Notes: a model not told the origin generated them from the sequence alone. DNA of 63,964 bases from Nostocales cyanobacterium LEGE 11386 (GCA_015207155.1 JADEXK010000034.1:1-63964); one strand, 5' to 3'. Numbered from the stretch's first letter, positions 15,358 to 24,604 are shown. A program made the numbers and translations.

Positions 15358-15654
15358 TTCCTCTAATTATCCCCAGGCTTGCTTTTTCTGAGATGATATC
15401 AATTATAACTAGTTGGTACATCTAGCTCTAGGTATCTACCCCAGGGATAACTAGCACAGGCGATCGCTGCGTCTTGTGGGTTACCCTGGTAAAATTTTCA
15501 GAGCTGAATGAAAATCATTTATGTGTTTTCTTACGAAACTTAGCTGATTAATTGCTAGTCATCCGGTATAGTTTTGCATGGGTTTGCTAGCTACTTAGCT
15601 GCTATATTTGACCCTGTTTAACCAACTGTAATTCAGCACATCACAGACACAAAA

Positions 15655-17346
15655 ATGAAATATCGGGGCTTTCACATTTTTAAGGCTGCGTCACGCCAGC
15701 CGTCAGCAAACAATTTTCGCCTTCCTGCTAAACCCTTGCCTGCCGGACTCACGGCCTTGTTAGTTGTTTCTGGAGGTTCCATACTACTGAATAGTGTGGC
15801 GAATGCTGGTTTTACCCAGCACACAGCAACGACCCCTACTTTAATAGCGCAGGTTCCAGCAAATGCAACAGTGATTTATGTCAACCCAGACACTGGTGCA
15901 GATACTGCTGGTGCTGGTGCAACGGCAGCAGCGCCTTATAAAACTATTACCTTCGCTCTCAATCAAGCCCAACCAGGTACTACTATTCAACTAGCACCTG
16001 GAACATACAACAGTGAAAGTGGTGAACAATTCCCACTCTTACTCAAAGAAGGGGTAACATTACGGGGTGATGAACAAAGTAGAGGTCAGGCTGTTTTAAT
16101 TACAGGTGGTGGTTTTTACACCAGTCGTACCTTTGCCCGACAAGACATTACAATTCTGGCTAACAACAATACCACTATCACGGGTGTCACTGTTACTAAC
16201 CCCAATCAGCGTGGTACGGCAGTTTGGGTGGAATCAAGTAATCCCAGAATTAACAATAATACTTTTACTAACAGTGTCAGAGAGGGTGTATTTGTCACTG
16301 GTTCAGGAAATCCCACAATCGAAAGTAACCTGTTTGTGCAAAACCAGGGCAATGGGATTTCAGTAGCTAGAACTGCCCAAGGTGAAATCCGCAATAACTT
16401 ATTTCAGGATACAGGTTTTGGTTTAGCTATAGGTGGTACTTCCACGCCCTTAGTAGAAGGAAATCAGATTGTCCAAAACCAAGACGGTCTGTTTATCTCA
16501 GAGTCAGCCAAACCCATATTACGTAAAAATGTCATTCAGAATAATAAGCGAGATGGTATTGTAGCAACTGTCAACGCCTTACCTGACCTCGGTACTAATG
16601 AAAATCCCGGTGGCAATCTCATTCGTGGTAACACTCGTCATGACGTGAACAATGCCACCAGAACTAATACAATTCTCGCTATTGGCAACGATATTGATCA
16701 AAGTCGGATTTCCGGTCAAGTAAATTTCGTTGCTGCCACTGTTGACTTACCTACTGGCCAAACTGCCTTTGCAGATGTACCAGAGGGTTACTGGGCAAAA
16801 GCTTACATCGAAGCCTTAGCCTCCCAAAATATTATTGCTGGCTTTCCTGATGGCACCTTTAAACCCAATGACCCTGTAACCCGTGCTCAGTTTGCCACCA
16901 TTATCACCAAAGCCTTAACACCACCAGTTAAACGCGCAGGCACTAATTTTAGAGATGTGGCCAGCAATTTCTGGGCTTACGCTGCTATTCAGTCTGCTTA
17001 CCGGAGTCAATTTCTAGCTGGCTATCCTGATGGCACATTTAGACCACAACAGCAAATTCCGAGAGTACAGGCACTGGTTTCCTTAGCCAATGGTTTGGGT
17101 TTAACTGCCGACAATCAGAATGCCCTTTCTTTGTACACCGATGCTGCCCAGATTCCTAATTATGCGATTGGCCCGGTTGCGGCTGCGACTACAAAACAAT
17201 TAGTGATTAACTATCCTACAGCTAGGCAACTCAATCCCAATCGTGCTGCGACTAGAGCCGAAATTGCTGCCTTTGTTTATCAAGCACTGGTCAATGCTGG
17301 CCGCGCCCAACCAATTCCCTCACCCTATTTGGTAACAGCTCAGTAA
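15655..17346 (+). CDS. surface protein: DUF1565 beta-helix plus SLH domains
   Basis: A 563-residue exported protein. The signal region is unusually long (about 1-50, hydrophobic LTALLVVSGGSILLNSVANA). Residues 72-125 are a DUF1565 segment (VIYVNPDTGADTAG, TIQLAPGTY), followed by right-handed parallel beta-helix repeats to about 340 (NNNTFTNSVREGVFV, ESNLFVQNQGNGISV, RNNLFQDTGFGLAI). Three S-layer homology repeats occupy about 370-550 (FADVPEGYWAKAYIEAL..IIAGFPDGTFKPNDPVTRAQFA is the first). The layout suggests anchorage to cell-wall polymer through SLH and binding or cleavage of a polysaccharide by the helix. No catalytic residues can be assigned. A strong terminator follows. Confidence 0.85.
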   Translation: MKYRGFHIFKAASRQPSANNFRLPAKPLPAGLTALLVVSGGSILLNSVANAGFTQHTATTPTLIAQVPANATVIYVNPDTGADTAGAGATAAAPYKTITFALNQAQPGTTIQLAPGTYNSESGEQFPLLLKEGVTLRGDEQSRGQAVLITGGGFYTSRTFARQDITILANNNTTITGVTVTNPNQRGTAVWVESSNPRINNNTFTNSVREGVFVTGSGNPTIESNLFVQNQGNGISVARTAQGEIRNNLFQDTGFGLAIGGTSTPLVEGNQIVQNQDGLFISESAKPILRKNVIQNNKRDGIVATVNALPDLGTNENPGGNLIRGNTRHDVNNATRTNTILAIGNDIDQSRISGQVNFVAATVDLPTGQTAFADVPEGYWAKAYIEALASQNIIAGFPDGTFKPNDPVTRAQFATIITKALTPPVKRAGTNFRDVASNFWAYAAIQSAYRSQFLAGYPDGTFRPQQQIPRVQALVSLANGLGLTADNQNALSLYTDAAQIPNYAIGPVAAATTKQLVINYPTARQLNPNRAATRAEIAAFVYQALVNAGRAQPIPSPYLVTAQ

Positions 17347-17365
17347 ACCTTGAGATAGAAAATTA

Positions 17366-17402
17366 AAAGCGCTAGACTGACGAATGTTAGTCTGGCGCTT
17401 TC
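17366..17402 (+). terminator. intrinsic terminator after the SLH protein gene
   Basis: AAGCGCTAGACT pairs with AGTCTGGCGCTT (one G-T pair), giving a 12-bp stem 20 bases after the stop codon at 17346. It is flanked by AAAA on the left and TTTC on the right. Confidence 0.8.
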
Positions 17403-17426
17403 AAAGTTATGATTTTTATAAAATTT

Positions 17427-17522
17427 GGGGTTTTTAAATATAGCTAACCCCATTTGAATGAGATTGAGTTTATGTTCAGGGTCTTTATATTGGCTGACCC
17501 CGTTTGAACAATTTCCAGTTTC
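17427..17522. repeat. degenerate ~52-base direct repeat made of two hairpins
   Basis: Two adjacent units share the frame GGGTnTTTA..(A/G)CCCC(A/G)TTTGAA: the first carries AGCTAACCCCATTTGAA (17442-17458), the second GGCTGACCCCGTTTGAA (17492-17508). Within each unit the G-run and the C-run can pair. They lie in the AT-rich gap upstream of the methyltransferase. Confidence 0.5.
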
Positions 17523-17642
17523 TCAGAAATTTTTGTTTTCAGTGTTTTCCTAATATTTTTTTTATTTTTTCTCTATTTATGTTTCAGATTTCGTCAAAAT
17601 ATAAATAAATTTGAAGAAAACAATACCTTAAAATGAAGCTAT

Positions 17643-18266
17643 ATGAATGTTCAAGCAGCATACGATAATTGGTCAGCCACATACGATGTTGACAAAAATC
17701 TAACGCGTGATCTGGATCAAACCGTCACCAGAGAAACCTTGATGCTTTTGAAGTGTAAATCAGTAGTTGAAATTGGCTGTGGTACAGGTAAAAATACGCT
17801 TTTGCTTTCACAAATTGCTAAGAAAGTTTATGCGCTCGATTTTTCAGCAAACATGATCGAAAAAGCGAAAGAGAAAGTGAGGTCAGCTAATGTAGTGTTT
17901 ATTACAGAAGACATCACGAAACAATGGACTTGTCGCAATGAGTCTGCCGATTTAGTCACTTGTAATCTTGTTCTAGAACACATCGAAAACCTCAGCTTGA
18001 TATTTTCAGAAGCATTCCGTGTATTAGTCAAAGGAGGATACTTTTTTATCTCTGAGCTTCATCCATTCAGGCAATATCAAGGAACAAAAGCTAATTTTCA
18101 AAGACATCAAGAAATCATTGAAATTCCAGCATTTGTGCATCATCTATCAGACTTTTTTAACACAGCGAAAGATCATGGGTTCCTACTTGAGGGTTTCAAA
18201 GAGTGGTGGCATGAACAAGATCAAAATAAACTACCAAGGATTGTATCAATGTTGTTTAGAAAATAA
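17643..18266 (+). CDS. class I SAM-dependent methyltransferase
   Basis: A 207-residue methyltransferase. Motif I VVEIGCGTGKNT (about 40-51) binds S-adenosylmethionine, the acidic end of strand 2 is in VYALDFSANMIEKAK, and motif III/IV appear as SADLVTCNLVLEHIENL and RVLVKGGYFFISELHP. This is the Methyltransf_11/25 class (UbiE- or Tam-like). The C-terminal cap (HHLSDFFNTAKDHGFLLEGF) suggests a small-molecule acceptor, which cannot be specified. The gene stands alone, in an AT-rich surround with repeats on both sides, and its codon use is AT-richer than its neighbours, which could reflect transfer. Confidence 0.85.
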   Translation: MNVQAAYDNWSATYDVDKNLTRDLDQTVTRETLMLLKCKSVVEIGCGTGKNTLLLSQIAKKVYALDFSANMIEKAKEKVRSANVVFITEDITKQWTCRNESADLVTCNLVLEHIENLSLIFSEAFRVLVKGGYFFISELHPFRQYQGTKANFQRHQEIIEIPAFVHHLSDFFNTAKDHGFLLEGFKEWWHEQDQNKLPRIVSMLFRK

Positions 18267-18320
18267 AGATTTATCAAGCAAAACTAGTTAAAAACAGGTG
18301 ATTGACGATTGATCATAACA

Positions 18321-18420
18321 GAATCTTTACAGGGCAAGGGTTATGAAGAATTATGCTCTTGTTTTAAATGAAATCCTTACAGGATAAGGCTTGCAATGAA
18401 TTTGAACCACGTTTTCCATA
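18321..18420. repeat. two ~50-base tandem repeats
   Basis: GAATCTTTACAGGGCAAGGG (18321) and AAATCCTTACAGGATAAGGC (18371) start two consecutive units with the same 50-base period; the remainder (ATGAA, TTTTAAATG / CAATGAA, TTTTCCATA) also aligns loosely. Each unit contains a small CCTTA..TAAGG-like stem. A further hairpin follows (AATTAACTGTTAATT, about 18443-18457). The region is non-coding. Confidence 0.5.
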
Positions 18421-18551
18421 AAAATAATCGAAGAACCAAAAAAATTAACTGTTAATTTTTGGCTTCAGCACTGATAAGTACCTACCCATAAACATTTAGC
18501 GATTTTTCAACACGTCTGAAATCTCTGTAGTCCAATACTGTCACCGTTCGG

Positions 18552-18854
18552 CTAACGCTCACGGCGAAGCCTGTCACCTGTCACCTGTCCCCTGTTTTGC
18601 CGTCTTTGCTCCCAGCGCCATAGGAAGACCATCATAGCAACAATTCCTACTTGAAGAGCTAAATTAGGCAAAGCGCTATCAATTTCTCGTCCAGCAAGCA
18701 CTTGAAAAAAGAAAATAAATGCGCCAATCAAACCAGAAGCACCGCAACCAATATAAATAAATTGTCGCAAGCCACGATAGGGGGCGGCTATTTCAGCTTT
18801 GAGGCGAGCATATTGTTCAGGGTTAAGGCGATTTTTCGGATTTATTTCGGGCAT
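18552..18854 (-). CDS. DUF3493 protein, LPA1/Rep27-like
   Basis: A 100-residue membrane protein with two transmembrane helices (about 32-50 and 63-80). The N-terminal NRLNPEQYARLKAEIAAPYRGLRQFIYIG matches DUF3493 (PF11998), the domain at the C-terminus of the plant/algal photosystem II assembly factors LPA1/Rep27. A thylakoid role in photosystem II assembly or repair is inferred by homology only. The last residues (GQVTGDRLRRER) are encoded by STRR heptamers (CACCTGT copies) and a dispersed palindrome, so the natural C-terminus has been replaced by repeat-derived sequence. It is divergent from tRNA-Thr. Confidence 0.75.
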   Translation of the reverse strand: MPEINPKNRLNPEQYARLKAEIAAPYRGLRQFIYIGCGASGLIGAFIFFFQVLAGREIDSALPNLALQVGIVAMMVFLWRWEQRRQNRGQVTGDRLRRER

Positions 18855-18868
18855 AAATAAAGTAATGC

Positions 18869-18874
18869 TATAAT
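18869..18874 (+). promoter_or_regulatory. -10 box for tRNA-Thr
   Basis: TATAAT lies 14 bases upstream of the mature tRNA 5' end, a suitable distance for transcription starting just before the tRNA. No good -35 box is visible; the region overlaps the divergent gene start. Confidence 0.5.
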
Positions 18875-18888
18875 TACTGACTGTGTGC

Positions 18889-18960
18889 GCCGATGTGGCT
18901 CAGTGGTAGAGCAGCTGATTCGTAATCAGCAGGCCACGGGTTCAAATCCCGTCATCGGCT
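18889..18960 (+). tRNA. tRNA-Thr (anticodon CGU)
   Basis: A complete 72-base cloverleaf. The acceptor arms GCCGATG and CATCGGC pair fully, the anticodon stem GCTGA/TCAGC holds the loop TTCGTAA (anticodon CGT in DNA), and the T arm is ACGGG-TTCAAAT-CCCGT. The discriminator is T and CCA is not encoded, as is common in cyanobacteria. It reads ACG threonine codons. Confidence 0.95.
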
Positions 18961-19174
18961 TTAGTTCAAGTGTGGCATAGATCTAGCCTATAACTAAATT
19001 GGGTATAAAAATGAGCAACCTGTTGGCGATCGCCATCTCGTAGTTCAACTCTGCTCAAAGCACATTGTTTGATTTTGTACAACCGTCGAAAACACAAGTT
19101 CGCAGTAAGTGGCTCTAGCCCTTGAAAACCTTGTAAGAAAGCGATAAATCGCTCACTACGAACAAAAATTTATT

Positions 19175-19540
19175 TTAATGTTTTTGACAAATAGCCTCTA
19201 AAGGTTGCAAAATTTCCGCAATGATTGGATCATCAGACTTTAAATCACCATCAACAGAAACTATGCACTTTTGCCACCACTCAGGATCATATTCAAAAAG
19301 AGACTTTAGCAGACTAATAAAATAAGGTGTTTCCCGTGGTTTGTCCCCTTTTTCTGTTGCTTCTTGTAGGTAGTCTATCTCCATTACCGAGCAACAAATG
19401 CGTAGGTATGAAACTATTCGCAATAGTTCAGGGTTAGGAGTAGCCAAGAGAAGTTGTCTAGCAGATTGTATTTGCTGTTGGGGAGTTTTGCCTGCGCTCA
19501 CTATACTTTTGGATACGTTGCCTTCTGCTTTTATTAACAT
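19175..19540 (-). CDS. conserved hypothetical protein
   Basis: A 121-residue soluble, mostly helical protein (PQQQIQSARQLLLATPNPELLRIVSYLR, then FISLLKSLFEYDPEWWQKC and PIIAEILQPLEAICQK). No domain is recognised. No membrane segment or signal is visible. The ATG at 19540 is the only candidate giving the full helical start. It is isolated between tRNA-Thr and the large NB-ARC/WD40 gene and convergent with neither. Confidence 0.55.
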   Translation of the reverse strand: MLIKAEGNVSKSIVSAGKTPQQQIQSARQLLLATPNPELLRIVSYLRICCSVMEIDYLQEATEKGDKPRETPYFISLLKSLFEYDPEWWQKCIVSVDGDLKSDDPIIAEILQPLEAICQKH

Positions 19541-20082
19541 TTTATTTTTTGATTATACTGAAACCAGTACAGCTAATAATTACTCTATATACTTAAATAC
19601 CTAACTCAAATTGAGTTTAGCGAATAGTACACTGAACAAATTCAGTATTTTTACTTATGTAGTTTTGACAACCCAAATGAAAATAAGTTAAAATTAGTAT
19701 CAATTTATACAGAAAAGTATTTTGACATTGTATGTGCCATCAGGTATTCAAATACACGAGTATTAATACCTGTGGAAACTCAGTTTCATCCAGAGAGGCA
19801 TTTGCCAGCACAGAACATTTATCTACTCACTACGAATTTATGCCTTGTTATGCACTTGTTTACTAGGGGAAAAAATCATAAAAAATCAGGTTTTTGCTGG
19901 TAGACATGATTTTTTTACGTAAATAAACTTAAAATCAGCCTTATTATCAAATAAACACTCTTCCGTCAATCTAGTGGTAAAACTTATATTTTCTGCCGTT
20001 TCCGTCGGCAAAGTTTCGTTAAAGTTTCCCAGACTGATATAAAGAGAGTTAATTTGCCAGTAGTTTCAGCATCTTCTACCTA
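19541..20082. other. AT-rich gap before the NB-ARC/WD40 gene
   Basis: 542 bases with no convincing gene, tRNA or strong hairpin. The stretch is AT-rich with scattered A/T runs and presumably contains the promoters for the leftward small gene and the rightward large gene; I could not single out a clear -35/-10 pair. Confidence 0.4.
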
Positions 20083-23000
20083 ATGCCTGTGGGATCAATA
20101 GACATGACTTATGAAGCTGCAATGCTACTGTTAGATACAGTGTTGCAGCCAAAGCCTCTAACTGATACTCAAGAATTAGTACTCCGGAAATCTTGGGAAG
20201 GGTACACCTATGCACAGATTGCTGAAAGCTCAGGCTATGACGATGATTACATCCGAGACGTAGGTTTTAGGTTATGGCAAACCCTTTCCAAGGCATTGGG
20301 AGAAAATGTCACTAAAAATAATGTTAAATCAGTTTTAAGACGGCGTTATTCTCGCTTATTGAAAACAGAGTCTCGTAGTCACAAGTCAGTAGAATCACCA
20401 GTATCTGCCCAGCAGCATCAAGACTGGGGAGAAGCAATTGATGTTTCTGTCTTCTATGGACGCACCGCAGAGGTTAACTTGCTGCAACAATGGATTGTGA
20501 ATGATAAATGCCGCCTAGTAGCGCTGCTAGGCATGGGCGGGATGGGTAAAACAGCTTTGTCGGTGAAGTTAGCAGAACGGGTACAGGGTAATTTTGATTA
20601 CGTAATTTGGCGTAGTCTCCGGAATGCGCCACCCGTAGTTGATGTATTGAGAGAAATAATTTTATTTGTTTCGCAGCAGCAAGAAGTTAATTTACCAGAA
20701 ACTATAGAAGCTAAAATCTGTTGCTTAATCAAGTATCTACGTCGGCAACGTTGTCTGATTGTCCTGGATAATGTCGAGTCAATTTTACAGATTGGAGAAC
20801 GAGCTGGGCGCTATCGTTCTGGATATGAAGGATATGGTCAACTTTGCAGACGAGTAGCAGATGAATCCCATCAAAGTTGTTTGGTATTGACAAGTCGGGA
20901 AAAACCAAGTGGCTTTACAGCCAGAGAAGGTAAAACCTTACCGGTGCGATCGCTACAACTAACCGGTTTAGAACCAGCAGAAGCACAAAAAATTTTTACA
21001 GATAAGGGATTAGTCAATTCAGCAGATGAATGTAATCAGCTGATTCATTATTATTCAGGTAATCCTCTGGCGTTAAAAATTGCCGCAACAACAATTCAAA
21101 CTTTATTTGATGGGAATATTACTGAATTTACACAACAAGGTCAAGTTGTCATTGGCGACATTTGGGAACTGTTAGAGCAACAGTTTCATCGCTTGTCATC
21201 TCATGAAAAGCAAGTAATGTACTGGCTAGCGCTGAAGCGGGAATGGGTGATGCTGCTGGAATTACAGGAGGATATCATACCAAAAATCTCGGAGCGGGAA
21301 CTGCTAGAAGCACTCTTGTCTTTACGAGGGCGATCGCTAATTGAAAGGCTCTCAGGTAGCTATACCCAACAAACTGTGGTCATGGAATACATGATCAAGA
21401 AACTTATTGATCAAGTGTGTGAGGAACTGACAACGGGAAACATCCAATTATTCAATTCCTACGCCCTGATATGTGCTACCGCCAAAGATTATGTCCGAGA
21501 AAGTCAGATACGGGTAATATTACAACCAATCTTGAGCAAGTTAAAAATTAGCTTGAGAACCCAAGCAGCAATTAAACAAAAACTCCATAACGTTATTGTA
21601 AAACTGCGTGAAAAATCTGCAACAATCCCCGGATATGCCAGTGGCAATACAATCAACTTACTGCGTCAACTGCAAGTAGATTTTACAGGCTACGATTTTT
21701 CTAATTTAACGATTTGGCAAGCTGACCTTCAAGGCGCTAACTTACCGCAGGTAAATTTTACCAACGCCGAGTTCAATAAATCAACGTTTAGTGAAGCTCT
21801 GGTGAACATCTTGTGGGTAGAATTCAGTCCCGATGGCAAATTCCTCGCTACCAGTGATGCCAATGGTGGAGTCCGTCTGTGGAATGTAGACAATTTTCAA
21901 CAACTGCAAAGCTTTGAAGGACATCTCGGCTGGGTTTGGGCAGTGACCTTTACTAAAGATGGCAAAACTCTAGCAAGTTGCTGTGACGATGGCACTGTTA
22001 AGGTGTGGGATGTCAGCACAGGTGATTGCCTACACACCTTACAAGAAGATGCCGTGCGTGGTTGGTCAGTTAACTTTAGCCCAGATGGAACCTTGCTGGC
22101 TAGTAATAGAGCCGACCACACAGTCAAACTCTGGGATGTCAGTAGCGGTCAATGCCTGAAAACATTGCAAGGACACACAAATATTGTTCGTCCAGTTGCC
22201 TTTAGCCCAGATGGGAAAATTCTGGCAAGCGGAGGTGACGACAACACCGTAAAACTCTGGGATATCAGCACGGGTGAATGTCTGTACACTTTGTCAGAAC
22301 ATACTCAAGGAGTTTGGTCAGTTACCTTCAGTCCTGATGGCAAAACCTTAGCTAGTGGGAGTCAAGACAAAACAGTGAAACTGTGGGATGTGGCTACAGG
22401 TGAATGCTGGCGAACCTTACAAGGTAAGCAAATTGAATTTGTGTGGTCAGTTGCCTTTAGTCCTAATGGTCACAACCTAGCGATCGCCAGCGAATTGCCT
22501 TCAATTAGTTTGTGGGATATCAATACAGGACAGTGCATCCAAACCTTATTTGGTCACTCTGGTCGTGTCTGGTCAGTTGACTTTAGTCCTGATGGCAAAA
22601 TTTTGGCAAGTGCTGCCGAAGACCAAAGTGTAAAATTATGGCAAATTTCCACAGGACAATGTATCAAAACATTACAGGGGTATCCAACTTTTGTTTACTC
22701 TGTGGCTTTTAGTTCTAATGGTCAGCTTTTAGCTAATAATACTGGCAACATCATTAGAATTTGGGATATCGCCACTGGCAAGTGTCGAAAACATTTGCAT
22801 GGGCATACTCGGGAAGTGATGGCGTTGGTCTTTAGTACGGATGGTCAAACTCTTTTTAGTGGCAGCTGCGATCAGACTATTCGTATTTGGGATGTCAATA
22901 CAGGGCAATGTCTGAAAACTTTACCAGGACACACAAGTTTTGTATTTTCACTAACCTGTAGCCCTGATGGGCAAACTCTTGCTAGTGGGAGTGCAGACAA

Positions 23001-23649
23001 GACAATAAAATTGTGGGATGTCAAAACTGGTCAATGCCTCAACACTTTAGAAGGGAATTTAGGTTGGGTGTTCTCAGTGGACTGGAGTCCAGATGGGCAA
23101 TTATTAGCTAGTAGCAGCGATAATAGCATTCATTTATGGGATGTCCAGACAGGGCAATCTCTCAAAGTAGTACCAGGACATCAGAGTTGGTTTGGTGCCA
23201 TCGCCTTTAGTCCAGATGGGCAAAAACTGGTCGGGGGAGGTATAGAAAACACAGTGAACTTATGGGATGTCAAAACAGGGAAATGCCAACACAGTTTGCA
23301 CGGACACACAAAAACTGTGACTGATGTTAAATTTAGTCCCCAGGGCAATCAGCTGGCTAGCGTGAGTCATGATCAAACCATTAAGCTTTGGGATAGTCAT
23401 ACAGGAGAATGTTTGAACACTATCGTGGGGCACACGAATTGGATTTGGGCAGTTACCTTCCACCCTCAAGGACAGATCCTCGCCAGTGGTAGTCAAGATG
23501 AAACGATTCGGCTTTGGGACATAGCCACAGGTAAATGTTCACAGATATTGCGATCGCCTCGTCCCTATGAAGGGATGAACATCAAAGGTGTGACAGGTTT
23601 AACCGCCACCCAGAAAACAACTTTACACATCTTGGGAGCAGTAGAATAA
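20083..23649 (+). CDS. STAND NTPase: HTH + NB-ARC + 14 WD40 repeats
   Basis: An 1188-residue multidomain protein. Residues 8-100 form the helical domain often annotated as the vWA-MoxR-associated HTH (MTYEAAMLLLDTVL, SWEGYTYAQIAESSGYDDDYIRDVG). NB-ARC follows, with Walker A GMGGMGKT (150-157), Walker B-like LIVLDNVESIL and LTSREK, then a winged-helix region to about 460 and a short pentapeptide-like stretch (LQGANLPQVNFTNAEF, about 550). Fourteen WD40 repeats (about 565-1160) make two seven-blade propellers, ending in the usual PYEGMNIKGVTGLT tail. Such STAND proteins act as ligand-triggered switches; links to defence or signalling are inference. ATG at 20104 is an alternative start. The gene has no partner. 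Confidence 0.85.
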   Translation: MPVGSIDMTYEAAMLLLDTVLQPKPLTDTQELVLRKSWEGYTYAQIAESSGYDDDYIRDVGFRLWQTLSKALGENVTKNNVKSVLRRRYSRLLKTESRSHKSVESPVSAQQHQDWGEAIDVSVFYGRTAEVNLLQQWIVNDKCRLVALLGMGGMGKTALSVKLAERVQGNFDYVIWRSLRNAPPVVDVLREIILFVSQQQEVNLPETIEAKICCLIKYLRRQRCLIVLDNVESILQIGERAGRYRSGYEGYGQLCRRVADESHQSCLVLTSREKPSGFTAREGKTLPVRSLQLTGLEPAEAQKIFTDKGLVNSADECNQLIHYYSGNPLALKIAATTIQTLFDGNITEFTQQGQVVIGDIWELLEQQFHRLSSHEKQVMYWLALKREWVMLLELQEDIIPKISERELLEALLSLRGRSLIERLSGSYTQQTVVMEYMIKKLIDQVCEELTTGNIQLFNSYALICATAKDYVRESQIRVILQPILSKLKISLRTQAAIKQKLHNVIVKLREKSATIPGYASGNTINLLRQLQVDFTGYDFSNLTIWQADLQGANLPQVNFTNAEFNKSTFSEALVNILWVEFSPDGKFLATSDANGGVRLWNVDNFQQLQSFEGHLGWVWAVTFTKDGKTLASCCDDGTVKVWDVSTGDCLHTLQEDAVRGWSVNFSPDGTLLASNRADHTVKLWDVSSGQCLKTLQGHTNIVRPVAFSPDGKILASGGDDNTVKLWDISTGECLYTLSEHTQGVWSVTFSPDGKTLASGSQDKTVKLWDVATGECWRTLQGKQIEFVWSVAFSPNGHNLAIASELPSISLWDINTGQCIQTLFGHSGRVWSVDFSPDGKILASAAEDQSVKLWQISTGQCIKTLQGYPTFVYSVAFSSNGQLLANNTGNIIRIWDIATGKCRKHLHGHTREVMALVFSTDGQTLFSGSCDQTIRIWDVNTGQCLKTLPGHTSFVFSLTCSPDGQTLASGSADKTIKLWDVKTGQCLNTLEGNLGWVFSVDWSPDGQLLASSSDNSIHLWDVQTGQSLKVVPGHQSWFGAIAFSPDGQKLVGGGIENTVNLWDVKTGKCQHSLHGHTKTVTDVKFSPQGNQLASVSHDQTIKLWDSHTGECLNTIVGHTNWIWAVTFHPQGQILASGSQDETIRLWDIATGKCSQILRSPRPYEGMNIKGVTGLTATQKTTLHILGAVE

Positions 23650-23889
23650 GCGAGTGCGACAAAAAGCTGTTAAAAACTCGATCCAGTTAGCGATCGCTCC
23701 TCAATGGGCAATTTCATCACCATGAGTATTTCGTATTATGGAATAATAAGGCGATCGCATCCACATAATTACTGGTTAACTAACCATCTACTGGATGCGG
23801 AGAATTGGCTTATATGTCATCCTAGAAAACGAGAGTTAATTCGGTGAGTATTTTTGTTTTTAGTATTGACAGGCTTGTCCCTTTTGGTA

Positions 23890-23917
23890 TTGACAGAGTT
23901 TTCTCCGAAATTTACAT
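23890..23917 (+). promoter_or_regulatory. candidate promoter of the RNA-binding protein gene
   Basis: TTGACA (23890-23895) and TTACAT (23912-23917) are 16 bases apart, leaving about 30 bases to the start codon. The -35 box lies in a direct repeat TATTGACAG that also occurs 24 bases upstream (from 23865). Related rbp genes are cold-inducible. Confidence 0.4.
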
Positions 23918-23948
23918 CTCTATACAGTGATAATTTTGGAGATAATCA

Positions 23949-24251
23949 ATGTCAATTTATGTAGGCAACCTCTCTTATGAAGTTACCCAAGACACCTTAA
24001 GCGCTGTTTTTGCAGAATACGGCACTGTCAGGCGCGTTCAACTACCTACTGATCGCGAAACAGGACAACTACGTGGTTTTGGATTTGTAGAAATGGGAAG
24101 CGAAGCTGAAGAAGCAGCTGCGATTGAAGCCCTCGATGGTGCTGAATGGATGGGTCGTGACCTCAAAGTTAACAAAGCCAAGCCCAGGGAAGACAGAGGT
24201 TCTTCTGGTAACCGGGGCGGATACGGTGGCGGTGGACGTAACCGCTACTAG
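23949..24251 (+). CDS. RRM-type RNA-binding protein with glycine-rich tail
   Basis: A 100-residue cyanobacterial Rbp. One RNA recognition motif (1-80) has RNP2 IYVGNL (3-8) and RNP1 RGFGFVEM (about 42-49); the tail is Gly/Arg-rich (SSGNRGGYGGGGRNRY). Members bind single-stranded RNA, and several are induced in the cold in Anabaena. The Gly-rich tail distinguishes the cold-regulated class. The next gene is rpsU, a pairing well known in Anabaena and Nostoc, which supports the identification. A hairpin at 24260 separates the two genes and may reduce read-through. Confidence 0.93.
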   Translation: MSIYVGNLSYEVTQDTLSAVFAEYGTVRRVQLPTDRETGQLRGFGFVEMGSEAEEAAAIEALDGAEWMGRDLKVNKAKPREDRGSSGNRGGYGGGGRNRY

Positions 24252-24259
24252 GCTGTGAA

Positions 24260-24289
24260 ACCTAAAATTTTACCAGCGAAGTTTTAGGT
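24260..24289 (+). terminator. hairpin between rbp and rpsU
   Basis: ACCTAAAA (24260-24267) pairs with TTTTAGGT (24282-24289). The stem is AT-rich and no immediate T-run follows (one appears near 24306), so it may attenuate rather than terminate transcription into rpsU. Confidence 0.5.
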
Positions 24290-24385
24290 CAGAAAAAGAG
24301 TCTGTCTTTTTTTGCACTTGAGTCAGCTGGGCAGTTTACCATTCTTTTATGAGCTATTAAGTAAGTCAAATTAGCAGGAGAGATA

Positions 24386-24574
24386 ATGACCCAAATAATA
24401 GTGGGTGACAATGAACACATTGAGTCAGCCTTACGCCGATTTAAACGAGAAGTTTCCAAGGCTGGGATTTTTCCAGATATGAGGAAGCATCGTCACTTTG
24501 AAACGCCTATTGAAAAACGCAAGCGTAAAGAAATTGCCAAGCACAGGCAGGGTAAGAGACGTTTCCGCACTTGA
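24386..24574 (+). CDS. rpsU: 30S ribosomal protein bS21
   Basis: A 62-residue bS21. The pattern IIVGDNEHIESALRRFKREV, GIFPDMRKHRHFETP and the basic end KRKRKEIAKHRQGKRRFR is typical and of normal length. It binds the 30S platform and helps base-pairing with the mRNA leader. AGGAGAG precedes the ATG. It lies behind the cold-type rbp gene and ahead of a strong terminator, consistent with the rbp-rpsU unit of heterocystous cyanobacteria. Confidence 0.95.
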   Translation: MTQIIVGDNEHIESALRRFKREVSKAGIFPDMRKHRHFETPIEKRKRKEIAKHRQGKRRFRT

Positions 24575-24604
24575 TAGGTGGCACATAACATAGATTTCAT
24601 TCAG

